Source: Henricia sp. BOLD:AAB3569 (taxonomy: Eukaryota; Echinodermata; Asteroidea; Spinulosida; Echinasteridae). From it: DNA of 64,000 bases. Below are positions 59,101 through 64,000 of this stretch, piece after piece (positions within the stretch are counted from its first letter, which is position 1; each line of letters starts with the position of its first letter). The position numbers were made by a program, and so were the translations under genes. The notes under the pieces were generated by a model that worked only from the letters and a program-made list of their open reading frames with translations, ran no database searches and was not told where the DNA came from. The DNA lies in NCBI GenBank assembly GCA_037783545.1, contig JBBELK010000001.1:124001-188000 (forward strand), given 5' to 3'.

Positions 59101-62100
59101 TTGCATTTTAGTCGATTTTATACCCACTGCAAAGTGCGCCCTCCTATTGTGTCCGCCATACTTTAAAAAGGCTAATTAGCTGATCTGTGCGTGTGCTGTT
59201 TCATTTGTTTCATTGGTTATGCGGGGTTTTTCTTCGCTTTAGTGACCTCGGCATTCGACGCAAGGATTGAACCATGAGATCTGACGGTCTGCTCATTCAC
59301 CTAACTAAATCAAAAACTAATCAGTTTCGACAAGGTGCAGACATTGTAATTGCCAGGGTCAGTAATGAAACCAGTTTGCTTCCCTCGTCAGCTTTGGGAA
59401 TATTGAGAGTTTATAACGTCGTTCCGAATGTGAACGTACCATTATAAAGCAGATATTAAGAGAGTGATGTGTTTACGTGAATTTGACATATATGTTGTTG
59501 AATAAAGCGAGGTGAGCACGCTCCACCTTCCCAAATGTGCTCCAAAAATTTGGCTTTCTATCTTTCATTTATTACTGTTTTTAACACATGAGGGAAATAT
59601 AGAAAAGAAAACGTTTTCTTTCGGAAGAATGGAGAAAGAAAGTTTACCTGATGAGTACCAGTGAATAGATTTATGCACTGGTTATCTCAGAACCCAGGCT
59701 CAGACCTAGACTGGTTCCCTTGTCCACATATTTACTTTCCCTCCGTCGTATATGAGGACAGGTACACACGGCCATGTTTGGCATAAATATCCAGGAATTC
59801 CTGTATGTTTATGCAAATTAAAAGGACTGTGTCGCGGTTTGCGCAAGCGCCAAGCAGGCGCCCAGAATACAGCGTGTTGCGCGCCTTCGTTCGATTTGTC
59901 ATCGCGCGCGCTACGCAATCAATGTCTGGGAAAATTACAGCGGCGGCAGCAGCGGTATTTTTGCATCGATATGCCTGTAAAATTGCTGTCAGAACCAAAT
60001 AAACATACTGGTTTCGGTGGGAATCAAGGTTGAACAAATAGCTCTATATCCAACCATGTCATTCATATCATTCGATGGGGTTTCTGTCATGTTTTGTCGA
60101 GTTTTTTAATGCGATGAAAAACTTTTTTTGAACAACGGCCGCACTGTGATATTGATGTTTGGCGGCTTAAACATACGGCAAACAGCGCCATTTCAAGTAA
60201 AAAGTAATGTATCAGTACAAACCTGGGCGTTGACGAGTACACCACTGCCAAAATTACTAAATAATTATAAGGGATGGCAAAGATTGAATAGGATATATGC
60301 AAAACCCAGCGACAAAATTAACGATTGCGAAATTCACTCGTTGTTGAGCAAACTCTAAAAATAGATCATGCATATATTTAATACAACGACCAATCACGCG
60401 TGGTAATACAACGGCCAATCACCCATGGTTATTGCTCGGCGTGTGCCTGTCCTTGTATAGCGAGAGCAGCGTAGTGCACATGGACAGGGGACCAGTCTAG
60501 CTCAGACCAGCATACAGTGGTATTGTCTGACCCATCGGTTGCAAGGCAAAACCACCACCCAATGTCATGTGCACATGTGGGTATGGATCTAAACAACCAC
60601 TGGTCAGTAATCTCAAGCGTCCACTAAAGCGCATAGAAAAAAAGACTACTGGTTTTAGTGTAGATCCAGTTATACCCCCCGTCAGACCGGATTGGCGGTG
60701 CCACTACGGTTTTTGGTCAAACCGTCAAAACCGCCATCGACGTAGTGACACCGCCAGTAGTTTTTCATAGTTTTCCCCTACCCGTCACTACGGACATGGC
60801 GATCCCATTGAGTTATACCCCCGTCACACCGGAGGCGCGGTGCCACTGCAGTGCTTGTACGGCATAAACCGCAGTGGCACCGCCATGATCGCCGTGGTTC
60901 CGCAGTGGTTCCGCCATTGATCGCCGTAGCACCGCGGAAAACTGTCAAAACCCCGGACCTTCGCGGTGGCACGGCGGAAACTTTGAACATGTTGGGCCAA
61001 TCCGCAGTGGGATCGCCGCGGCACCGCCATGACCGCCGTGGGACCGTACAAGGACCGCAGTAGCACCTCCACCACCGCCGTGCCTCCGCAGTACAACCGC
61101 CGTGCAATCGCCAAAAAGGTAGACTGGCGACCCTACGGCGATCCCGTAGCGATTCTACTGCGGTTATGGCAGTGCTTCCACGGTGCTACCACGGGAGCAC
61201 TGCGGGTATATGGGGGTGCCACTGCGGAGCCGGGGAGGAATTTTAGAAAATTTTGCTACTTTCTCGGCGATTGCACGGCGGTTGTAATGCGGAGGCACGG
61301 CGGTGATGGAGGTGCTACTGCGGTCCTTGTACGGTCCCCCGGCGGTCATGGCGGTGCCGCGGCGATCCCACTGCGGATTGGCCTAACCCGCGGTGGCACT
61401 GCGGAAGTTTTGAACATGTTCAAAGTTTCCGCCGTGCCACCGCGAAGGTCCGCGGTTTTGACAGTTTTCCGCGGTGCAACGGCGATCAATGGCGGAACCA
61501 CTGCGGAACCACGGCGATCATGGCGGTGCTACTGCGGTTTATGCCGTACAAGCACCGCAGTGGCACCGCGCCTCCGGTGTGACGGGGGTATAACCTTGGC
61601 CGCATGCAACATTACCTTGGGTAGTGTTTGTGCTATGTTGCAGCAGAGACCTGGATGAGCCCCTCCATCCAGATCTCTCTGGCCAGTGCAACAGATACAC
61701 GTACAAACGTACAATGCACACACAGCGCAGGCAAGGTGTCCTCGTTCACTGAAACAATGTGTTCATATTTGTCTAAAGAATTTAGTTATTCAGGTTCTAG
61801 ACCAGCCCGAAATATCCACGTACGAATAGTTTTCAGCCAGTTTCGTTCAGGCGCCTGGGAGTTTGTCTATAACAAACGAAAAAGGCCTTCCTCAAATTAG
61901 TATAAGTTAGATTGTAATGAAATGACGAGCCTTACGATAATATTACTCCCACGTTTCCGGTGAGTTCCATGCGCAGGTAGTAGAAGGCTAACCGTGGTCT
62001 CATGGGGAAGGCGCCCTCTTGGGCGTACACCTGCTTAGCCGCGGTTGGTGAGTACACGTAGGCCATCTGGCGGTGAAACACTCGCTCCCCTACGATCTTG

Positions 62101-62538
62101 CTCTCTTTGCCGTAATCCTCGTACCTGGTCACGGGAGTAAGAATCAAACGGGTCTATAATTGTAGACCTTATATATGCAATTCGGGCCGCTATGTGGATT
62201 GATAAATATATGTAAACCCATTCTGAATTGAATTGAATTATGGAACAACTTGACCACGCCGGGCATTTATGAGAGCGTGACACCGTTCACCCTGCTTACC
62301 TTTTTTGCCAGAATTTGTGGTAGTGAGCAATGTTAAACTCGTTCTTTATGTAGTCAGGCAGACAGCCGATTATGGGCCACATTTTTGGGCCGGGAATCTG
62401 CTTGAATGGTTTCACGTCTTCTGGTGGCGCTATCTCGATCGGCTCTTGATCCGGGGCACCGGTCGCGTGGACGACCCTTCTTGTCAGCCATTGGCCGCGA
62501 AAACTCATCTTCGGTGTCAAAGAATTTACACGATACAT
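34611..62538 (-). CDS. Mitochondrial-clan cytochrome P450, complete 9-exon gene
   Basis: Heme mono-oxygenase of the mitochondrial clan (CYP11/24/27-like). Minus-strand exons: 62300-62538, 61936-62124, 51512-51738, 48641-48888, 47303-47434, 46518-46681, 38246-38324, 36940-37140, 34611-34724. They total 1593 nt, giving 530 aa with all junctions in phase. An Arg-rich N-terminus (R3, R14, R20, R21) fits a mitochondrial presequence. Landmarks: proline hinge PFKQIPGPK; helix C region DGQQWKENR; I-helix ASMDTS (D344, T345); K-helix ExxR E397-R400; PERW 451-454; heme loop FGFGPRSCLGRR with Cys477 as fifth iron ligand. CxGRR followed by VEQEL is characteristic of mitochondrial P450s, which take electrons from ferredoxin. 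Start choice: an in-frame TAA lies upstream of the ATG and -3 is A. The substrate is unknown; sterols or vitamin-D-like lipids are typical of the clan. It is convergent with the dipeptidase gene, 5 kb apart. Confidence 0.93.
34725..35887. other. P450 intron 8, proximal part, no gene seen
   Basis: No coding, RNA or terminal-repeat signal recognised apart from the long repeat that follows. Confidence 0.4.
35888..36803 (+). repeat. ~0.9-kb dispersed repeat, copy 1
   Basis: From 'tttttctgtttatcatggagg' to 'gggggattcttcctctttaa'. Nearly collinear with 49305-50256, same orientation. No coding capacity; lies in P450 intron 8. Confidence 0.92.
36940..37140 (-). CDS. P450 exon 8: PERW and heme-binding loop
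   Basis: TYINMCFQTMCRDPNIFDKP...YLPERW...SHMPFGFGPRSCLGRR, Cys477 axial ligand, then LVEQELYIMLAN; acceptor TTGCAG, donor GTAAGT. Confidence 0.96.
37141..38245. other. P450 intron 7, no gene seen
   Basis: An imperfect hairpin (tacttgtcccaagtaccatc ... cagtgtgatgg) spans about 37548-37630; a 99-codon plus-strand frame at 37972-38271 overlaps exon 7 on the other strand and is a shadow. Confidence 0.4.
38246..38324 (-). CDS. P450 exon 7: 79-nt small exon after ExxR
   Basis: MYMAIPGSSRVLDHD...INGYNIPKG between acceptor TGCACAG and donor GTAAGT; this is the family's xxPxxxR ... GYxIPKG strand. Phase 2 in and phase 0 out match exons 6 and 8. The exon is short and lies 8.2 kb from exon 6, so automated prediction could miss it. 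Confidence 0.9.
38594..38743. mobile_element. Foldback MITE GCGGGCCTCCC, copy 1
   Basis: Arms GCGGGCCTCCCCACTGTGCG and CGCAC-like complement ending GTGGGAGGCCCGC, then TTAA. The interior is palindromic (TACGATTAGCTACGATTTGG). Family copies also at 39971, 40052 and 42220. Confidence 0.9.
38758..39542. mobile_element. 785-bp TIR element with ACCCGGGTAA words
   Basis: Ends CCTAAGGCCTTTTCCCAC and GTGGGAAAAGGCCTTAGG, perfect over 18 bp. The interior repeats AACCCGGGTAA and GTTAACCCGGAG in both orientations. A 91-codon frame inside is not recognisable as a protein. Confidence 0.9.
39971..40047 (+). mobile_element. Foldback MITE GCGGGCCTCCC, half copy
   Basis: Left arm only (GCGGGCCTCCCACTGTGCGA ... 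'agactgcctataggctc'), immediately followed by a second half copy. Confidence 0.8.
40052..40143 (+). mobile_element. Foldback MITE GCGGGCCTCCC, second half copy
   Basis: Preceded by TTAA; left arm through 'ctctacacacaatcgtgcc'. Tandem with the half copy at 39971. Confidence 0.8.
40751..42217. mobile_element. TIR element 'A' (AAGGCTATGTC), interrupted copy
   Basis: Ends AAGGCTATGTCAGACAGCCA and TGGCTGTGTGACATAGCCTT; subterminal ATTCCACGGATGAAATTTTG pairs with its complement. Interior rich in TACGTAAATCTTACG. Carries element B at 41029-41788. Confidence 0.92.
41029..41788. mobile_element. TIR element 'B' (AAGGCCCGGTCACACAGC) nested in A
   Basis: Ends AAGGCCCGGTCACACAGC and GCTGTGTGACCGGGCCTT with TA on both sides (41027-41028 and 41789-41790). 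The uninterrupted sister of A at 43083-43657 shows the pre-insertion site. Interior carries 'acacgtg'/'gcagtg' words and no gene. Confidence 0.93.
42220..42368. mobile_element. Foldback MITE GCGGGCCTCCC, full copy
   Basis: GCGGGCCTCCCACTGTGCGA ... TCGCACAGTGGGAGGCCCGC, with TTAA directly at the left end (42216-42219) and TTTAA at the right. A TTAA target suggests piggyBac-type mobilisation. Confidence 0.9.
42374..43082. other. P450 intron 6 segment, no gene seen
   Basis: 42374-42535 resembles the left part of 39553-40742. 42700-42980 is open in both strands but shows no recognisable protein. Confidence 0.4.
43083..43657. mobile_element. TIR element 'A', uninterrupted copy
   Basis: 575 bp, same ends and interior as 40751-42217 but continuous across 'aaatcttacgcagttgtgcg', where the other copy carries element B. 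Confidence 0.92.
43658..46517. other. P450 intron 6, distal part, no gene seen
   Basis: Dispersed copies of 'aaagggcgtggtcatttt' at about 44805, 44960, 45400 and 45420. The 96-codon frame 45691-45981 has no recognised domain. Confidence 0.4.
46518..46681 (-). CDS. P450 exon 6: rest of I-helix to ExxR
   Basis: SSNTLSILLYCLAVNPEAQ...YLKGCVREAS-R after acceptor CCCGACAG, donor GTACAG. It contains the K-helix ExxR (E397, R400). Confidence 0.93.
46935..47008 (-). repeat. tRNA-like sequence (SINE head or tRNA pseudogene)
   Basis: The minus strand folds as a cloverleaf: TGCCCAG/CAGGGCA acceptor with one mismatch, CTC-GAG D stem, and a perfect CTGGG-TTCGAAT-CCCAG T arm. The anticodon loop CATGTAT lacks U33 and the anticodon stem has a mismatch, so a functional tRNA is unlikely. 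Confidence 0.6.
47116..47156 (+). repeat. Poly(G) tract
   Basis: About 40 bp, nearly uninterrupted G. Length is probably uncertain in any assembly. Confidence 0.95.
47303..47434 (-). CDS. P450 exon 5: start of the I-helix (ASMDT)
   Basis: DTLESSEFEADTAPDIYSYF...MDLMHASMDT then donor GTAAGA. The exon ends exactly after the acid-Thr pair D344-T345 of the oxygen-activating I-helix; the family consensus AGxDTT has Ser in place of Gly and of the last Thr. Confidence 0.92.
47487..48440 (-). mobile_element. CR1/jockey-like LINE 3' fragment
   Basis: Minus strand: ALYCAIVRPILEYAAPVWCP, ERVQRRFTRF (48409-48065) and RLARTNNAHHSLFYRFPRLW (48101-47919) are the end of a non-LTR reverse transcriptase ORF. 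Then a ~400-bp 3' UTR ends in ATTAAATTAAATT repeats at 47487-47510. Inserted in P450 intron 4. Confidence 0.82.
48641..48888 (-). CDS. P450 exon 4: TRLG to helix G
   Basis: MGSITLSTRLGAIRHG...LKLDFSALQLFRYLP...WMNEHTTRMK; STRLG and LFRYLP are typical of mitochondrial P450s. Acceptor GCTTTCAG, donor GTGAGA. Open sequence continues past the donor, but family alignment supports the splice. Confidence 0.9.
49305..50256 (+). repeat. ~0.95-kb dispersed repeat, copy 2
   Basis: Same sequence as 35888-36803 with small indels (e.g. 'cgaaaagcgcacttttgc' and 'gactatcgaaaaaagcctaaatgc' present only here); lies in P450 intron 3. Confidence 0.92.
50515..50960 (-). repeat. tRNA-derived SINE, inverted copy with internal insertion
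   Basis: Matches 14733-15078 on the minus strand ('accgctaccatcagctagg', 'gcgcacaaccctatcagcag', 'tatcgcttgggttgacgagg'). It is interrupted by a ~130-bp segment (about 50735-50870) with inverted 'catgaaacaacgacgtcacg' ends. Confidence 0.75.
51197..51450 (+). pseudogene. LINE reverse-transcriptase fragment
   Basis: LSVKAERLGLRISLIKTKIQ, ESFTYLGSVVHSSATSEADV and TRRLGLA match the palm-to-thumb region (xxGLxIxxxKTKxM...YLGSxI) of endonuclease-bearing LINEs. Broken on both sides; in P450 intron 3. Confidence 0.8.
51512..51738 (-). CDS. P450 exon 3: helix C, W-x-x-x-R
   Basis: DGQQWKENRSHFNRKVVRP matches the conserved WxxxR heme-propionate contact and the following KLLxP block. Acceptor CTACAG, donor GTGAGT. 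Joined across a ~10-kb intron 2. Confidence 0.93.
52118..52440 (-). repeat. Dispersed repeat with 'gggcgaaatggca' motifs (copy 2, inverted)
   Basis: Reverse-complement counterpart of 11990-12400, including GGCAGTATACATGATTGGTA and the TTTTCGTCTCATAAGACGAA palindrome; lies in P450 intron 2. Confidence 0.75.
52441..53357. other. P450 intron 2 segment, no gene seen
   Basis: Three copies of 'gcatctaggtcaagtgc'-like words at 52557-52612; no coding signal. Confidence 0.4.
53360..53382 (+). repeat. Poly(C) tract
   Basis: About 23 bp of C after a CCACACCGCA stretch. Confidence 0.95.
53707..54020 (+). pseudogene. Tyrosine-recombinase-like fragment (Crypton/DIRS-type), frameshifted
   Basis: Follows a strong acceptor-like TTTTTTTAG. 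EAWKEIARNIADPSLQ...LPALLISA, then in another frame AKAPSTVKTYKSA, then WQRWD, then GLPSSTDDPIVKTAIQGYDR. This order matches the SAM-like N-terminal core-binding domain of tyrosine recombinases (STVxxYxxAWxxW...LPSPTDHPxVxxxLxG). At least two frameshifts and a stop; the catalytic domain is absent. Confidence 0.55.
54327..54379. repeat. Hairpin GCAGAGACGTAGACGTACGTG
   Basis: GCAGAGACGT-(AGACGTACGTGGAG)-AAAATATA and CTCCACGTCCACGTCTCTGC form a ~22-bp stem with a small bulge. Could be a short foldback element. Confidence 0.7.
54380..58160. other. P450 intron 2, long AT-rich gene-free stretch
   Basis: 55500-56245 holds dispersed 'gtggggttagttggaac'/'gttccaactaaaccc' words. 57930-58160 repeats 'gtggggattt' motifs. 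No domain was recognised in any frame. Confidence 0.4.
58163..58222 (+). repeat. G-rich simple repeat (GGGGGAT)n
   Basis: Poly(G) followed by four GGGGGGAT units; many runs of four or more G, so G-quadruplex-capable in principle. Confidence 0.92.
58223..60661. other. P450 intron 2, gene-free stretch
   Basis: 58460-58610 is GC-rich (cggccgtcggccgggaagcc) but open frames there and at 59700-60040 show no recognisable protein. Confidence 0.4.
60813..61593. mobile_element. GC-rich 781-bp element with very long inverted arms
   Basis: Ends TTATACCCCCGTCACACCGG and CCGGTGTGACGGGGGTATAA. Inverted similarity continues for roughly 170 bp (GTGCTTGTACGGCATAAACC, CCATGATCGCCGTGGTTCCG). The interior is saturated with GCGGT/ACCGC triplet-like words. 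A related fragment at 60668-60812 carries the same TATACCCCCGTCA start. Confidence 0.88.
61936..62124 (-). CDS. P450 exon 2: helix B region
   Basis: YEDYGKESKIVGERVFHRQM...QEGAFPMRPRL...ELTGNVGVIL-S: the family's 'EGKYPMR' and 'GVILSDG' segments. Acceptor TGACCAG, donor GTAAGG; 189 nt. Confidence 0.92.
62300..62538 (-). CDS. P450 exon 1: presequence and proline hinge
   Basis: Encodes MYRVNSLTPKMSFRGQW... then PFKQIPGPKMWPIIG and ...YHKFWQK-R; donor GTAAGC. A second Met ten codons in is an alternative start. Upstream, a strong acceptor (TTGCTAATTTCAG, ending at 62645) suggests a spliced 5' UTR. Confidence 0.92.
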
Positions 62539-62645
62539 CTTTGAACTGATTCTGTCGCTTCTTGTCCGGGGGTAAATACACTTTTACCACAGTATATTGA
62601 TCCTTCGGGTTCTTGGGAGCGTTTCTTCTAATCCACACTGATGAC
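62539..62645 (-). other. 5' UTR part of P450 exon 1
   Basis: Sequence between a strong minus-strand acceptor (polypyrimidine tract plus CAG, ending at 62645) and the ATG; it contains an in-frame TAA. An overlapping open frame across this exon is a shadow. A non-coding first exon would lie further right, possibly outside the window. Confidence 0.5.
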
Positions 62646-62683
62646 TGAAATTAGCAACAGAAACAAACTTGACTGTAGCTTAA

Positions 62684-63352
62684 AGGGACACACCGACTTT
62701 GTTGGGCTATTTTGGGCTCGAAATAGACCCATACATTATTCTGAAGCGCTTTCCAGAGTCAATTAGATATATCCTGAAGAGACGCTATCAAATTTTGCCG
62801 TTTTTGAGCATTTTTCAAAAATTCAAGGTCACGTGACTTTTCGGAACCAGATTTTGGTTCCGAAACGTCACGTGGTCTTGTGAGTTAGTTGTATTTCCAG
62901 CCGTAGAAACCAGCGCGAAGTGCGAGTTGCTTTTGTCATTCGCGGTTGGTTTCTCTTGTACATTGTAGGCCTACATGAAGATAAATAATATCCGAAGAAA
63001 AAACAGCATAGGCCTATTTAGGGCGTTAAAGACACCAAAACGTTGCGTTCGATGTGCTTCCTCGAGTCAGTGCTAACCTGAGGGATCATGCAAGGTGTGA
63101 TGAGTCAGGGAAAACAAGGAATCGAGGTTAAACACGTGTTGACCCATATCGAACGCCACCTTTATTTACAAACACATGGTACTTAATACATCGCGCGACG
63201 GCTGGTAAAGCGTATAGCCCAACATTTTTCTCTTTTGTAAATTTTAAACATTAGTTTTAATTACGTGACATTTTGAATTTTCTTTTTTACAACGACCATC
63301 GAAATATTATTGTCAAACAGTAAGTATGTAAACAGTAAGCCGGTGTGTCCCT
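62684..63352. mobile_element. TTAA-flanked TIR MITE upstream of the P450
   Basis: Ends AGGGACACACCGACTT and AAGCCGGTGTGTCCCT, flanked by TTAA at 62680-62683 and 63353-63356. The TTAA duplication is typical of piggyBac-class insertion. It lies just upstream of the P450 5' UTR exon. The right part recurs at 63885-64000. Confidence 0.88.
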
Positions 63353-63356
63353 TTAA

Positions 63357-63545
63357 TGTTTGTGGGGCACCATGGTCGTGGGTTCGAATCCCGTCCATGG
63401 TGCGTGTGCTCTTGGGCAAGGCACTTTGCCATGATTTGCCTCTCTCAACCCAGGTGTTTAAATGGGTACCGGCATAATGCTGGGAAGGTAAACAGACTCG
63501 CAGAGAGTCCGAGCAATGGAGCGCTGCTGGTTCGTGCAGGGCGTG
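63357..63545 (+). repeat. tRNA-derived SINE fragment
   Basis: B box GGGTTCGAATCCCG, then 'ctcttgggcaaggcactttgcca', 'cctctctcaacccaggtg' and 'aatgggtacc', collinear with the SINE at 13611-13960. Confidence 0.8.
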
Positions 63546-63884
63546 ATATGATACACGCACTACATGTTCAAACTGAACAAACCAACGGTCAAAACAAGCA
63601 ACCAACCAACAGCGCGTATACATGTATGTATGTATGTGCATGTATGTCAACAAACAACCATCGTTCTGTTGCACTGCGTGCGAGTCACAACGAGCTGCGA
63701 GCTCCGCAGCGTGTAGATAAAACACATAGATAGGCCTCAAATTTGGATAGGCCTCAAATTTGCACGGAAAATTGCACTTTTTGTAGGAATGTAGATAATT
63801 GCCCCGAATATTAAACTTCAATGCCTCAGATAATCTGTCTAATGTAATTTTGGTCATTTCACTTCGCGCGCAACAATGTCGCTT

Positions 63885-64000
63885 GAATGTTGTAGTTGGC
63901 TGGTAAAGCGTATAACATTGACCTTTTTACTTTTGTTTATTTTAAACATTTTGAGTAAAAAACGTTACATTTTAGTGATTGTTTTTCAAACAACCATCGT
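63885..64000 (+). repeat. Partial copy of the 62684-63352 element
   Basis: 'gctggtaaagcgtata...ttttaaacatt...acgttacatttt...caaccatcgt' follows 63203-63302 with ~75% identity; runs off the window. Confidence 0.65.

Noticed and set aside
59706..60037. Overlapping ~100-codon frames on both strands near 59.8-60.0 kb
   Set aside because: Open on both strands without recognisable motifs; likely chance in a GC-richer patch.
61029..61658. 209-codon plus-strand open frame as a gene
   Set aside because: It lies across the inverted arms of a GC-rich transposon, is low complexity (R, A, G, T, P), and mirrors frames on the other strand of the same arms.

Overview
This is a eukaryotic (metazoan) genomic window: genes split into many short exons with GT-AG introns, tRNA-derived SINEs, LINE fragments, Tc1/mariner, hAT-like and many other TIR/foldback elements, and a large satellite array. 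The protein families, SINE types and recurring words such as 'taggcctac' suggest a marine invertebrate deuterostome (echinoderm, hemichordate or amphioxus grade). That assignment is inference; nothing in the window names the species.

Layout. (1) 1-9555 is dominated by a satellite of ~200-230 bp monomers in two blocks of opposite orientation (1-1987 and 5262-9555). The blocks are separated by 3.3 kb holding a decayed mariner-type element and pieces of a MITE. The right block contains a stretch with an exact 229-bp period and alternating monomer types (458-bp higher-order repeat). (2) 10518-15409, minus strand: the first three coding exons of a membrane dipeptidase (renal dipeptidase/DPEP, peptidase M19) paralogue; no later exons were recognised in the window. 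(3) 16488-29631, plus strand: a complete ten-exon dipeptidase gene (405 aa) arranged head-to-head with the first. Its metal ligands, substrate residues and disulfide cysteines are all present, and it has an N-terminal membrane anchor but no C-terminal GPI-type tail. (4) 29632-34610: intergenic, with a Tc1-like relic, foldback elements and a minisatellite. (5) 34611-62538, minus strand: a complete nine-exon cytochrome P450 of the mitochondrial clan (530 aa), whose introns are packed with nested DNA transposons, LINE and SINE fragments. (6) 62539-64000: its 5' UTR exon and upstream sequence with a TTAA-flanked MITE and a SINE.

I assembled both complete genes by hand from splice signals, phase and protein-family similarity. 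Every junction is in phase: ten exons sum to 1218 nt and nine exons to 1593 nt. The genes are unrelated in function. The dipeptidase would be a zinc ectopeptidase at the plasma membrane, and the P450 a mitochondrial mono-oxygenase fed by ferredoxin, probably acting on a sterol- or secosteroid-like lipid. The two dipeptidase genes share a ~1.1 kb intergenic segment that may be a bidirectional promoter. Their first exons are 152/158 identical while exons 2-3 have diverged strongly, which points to gene conversion across the inverted pair.
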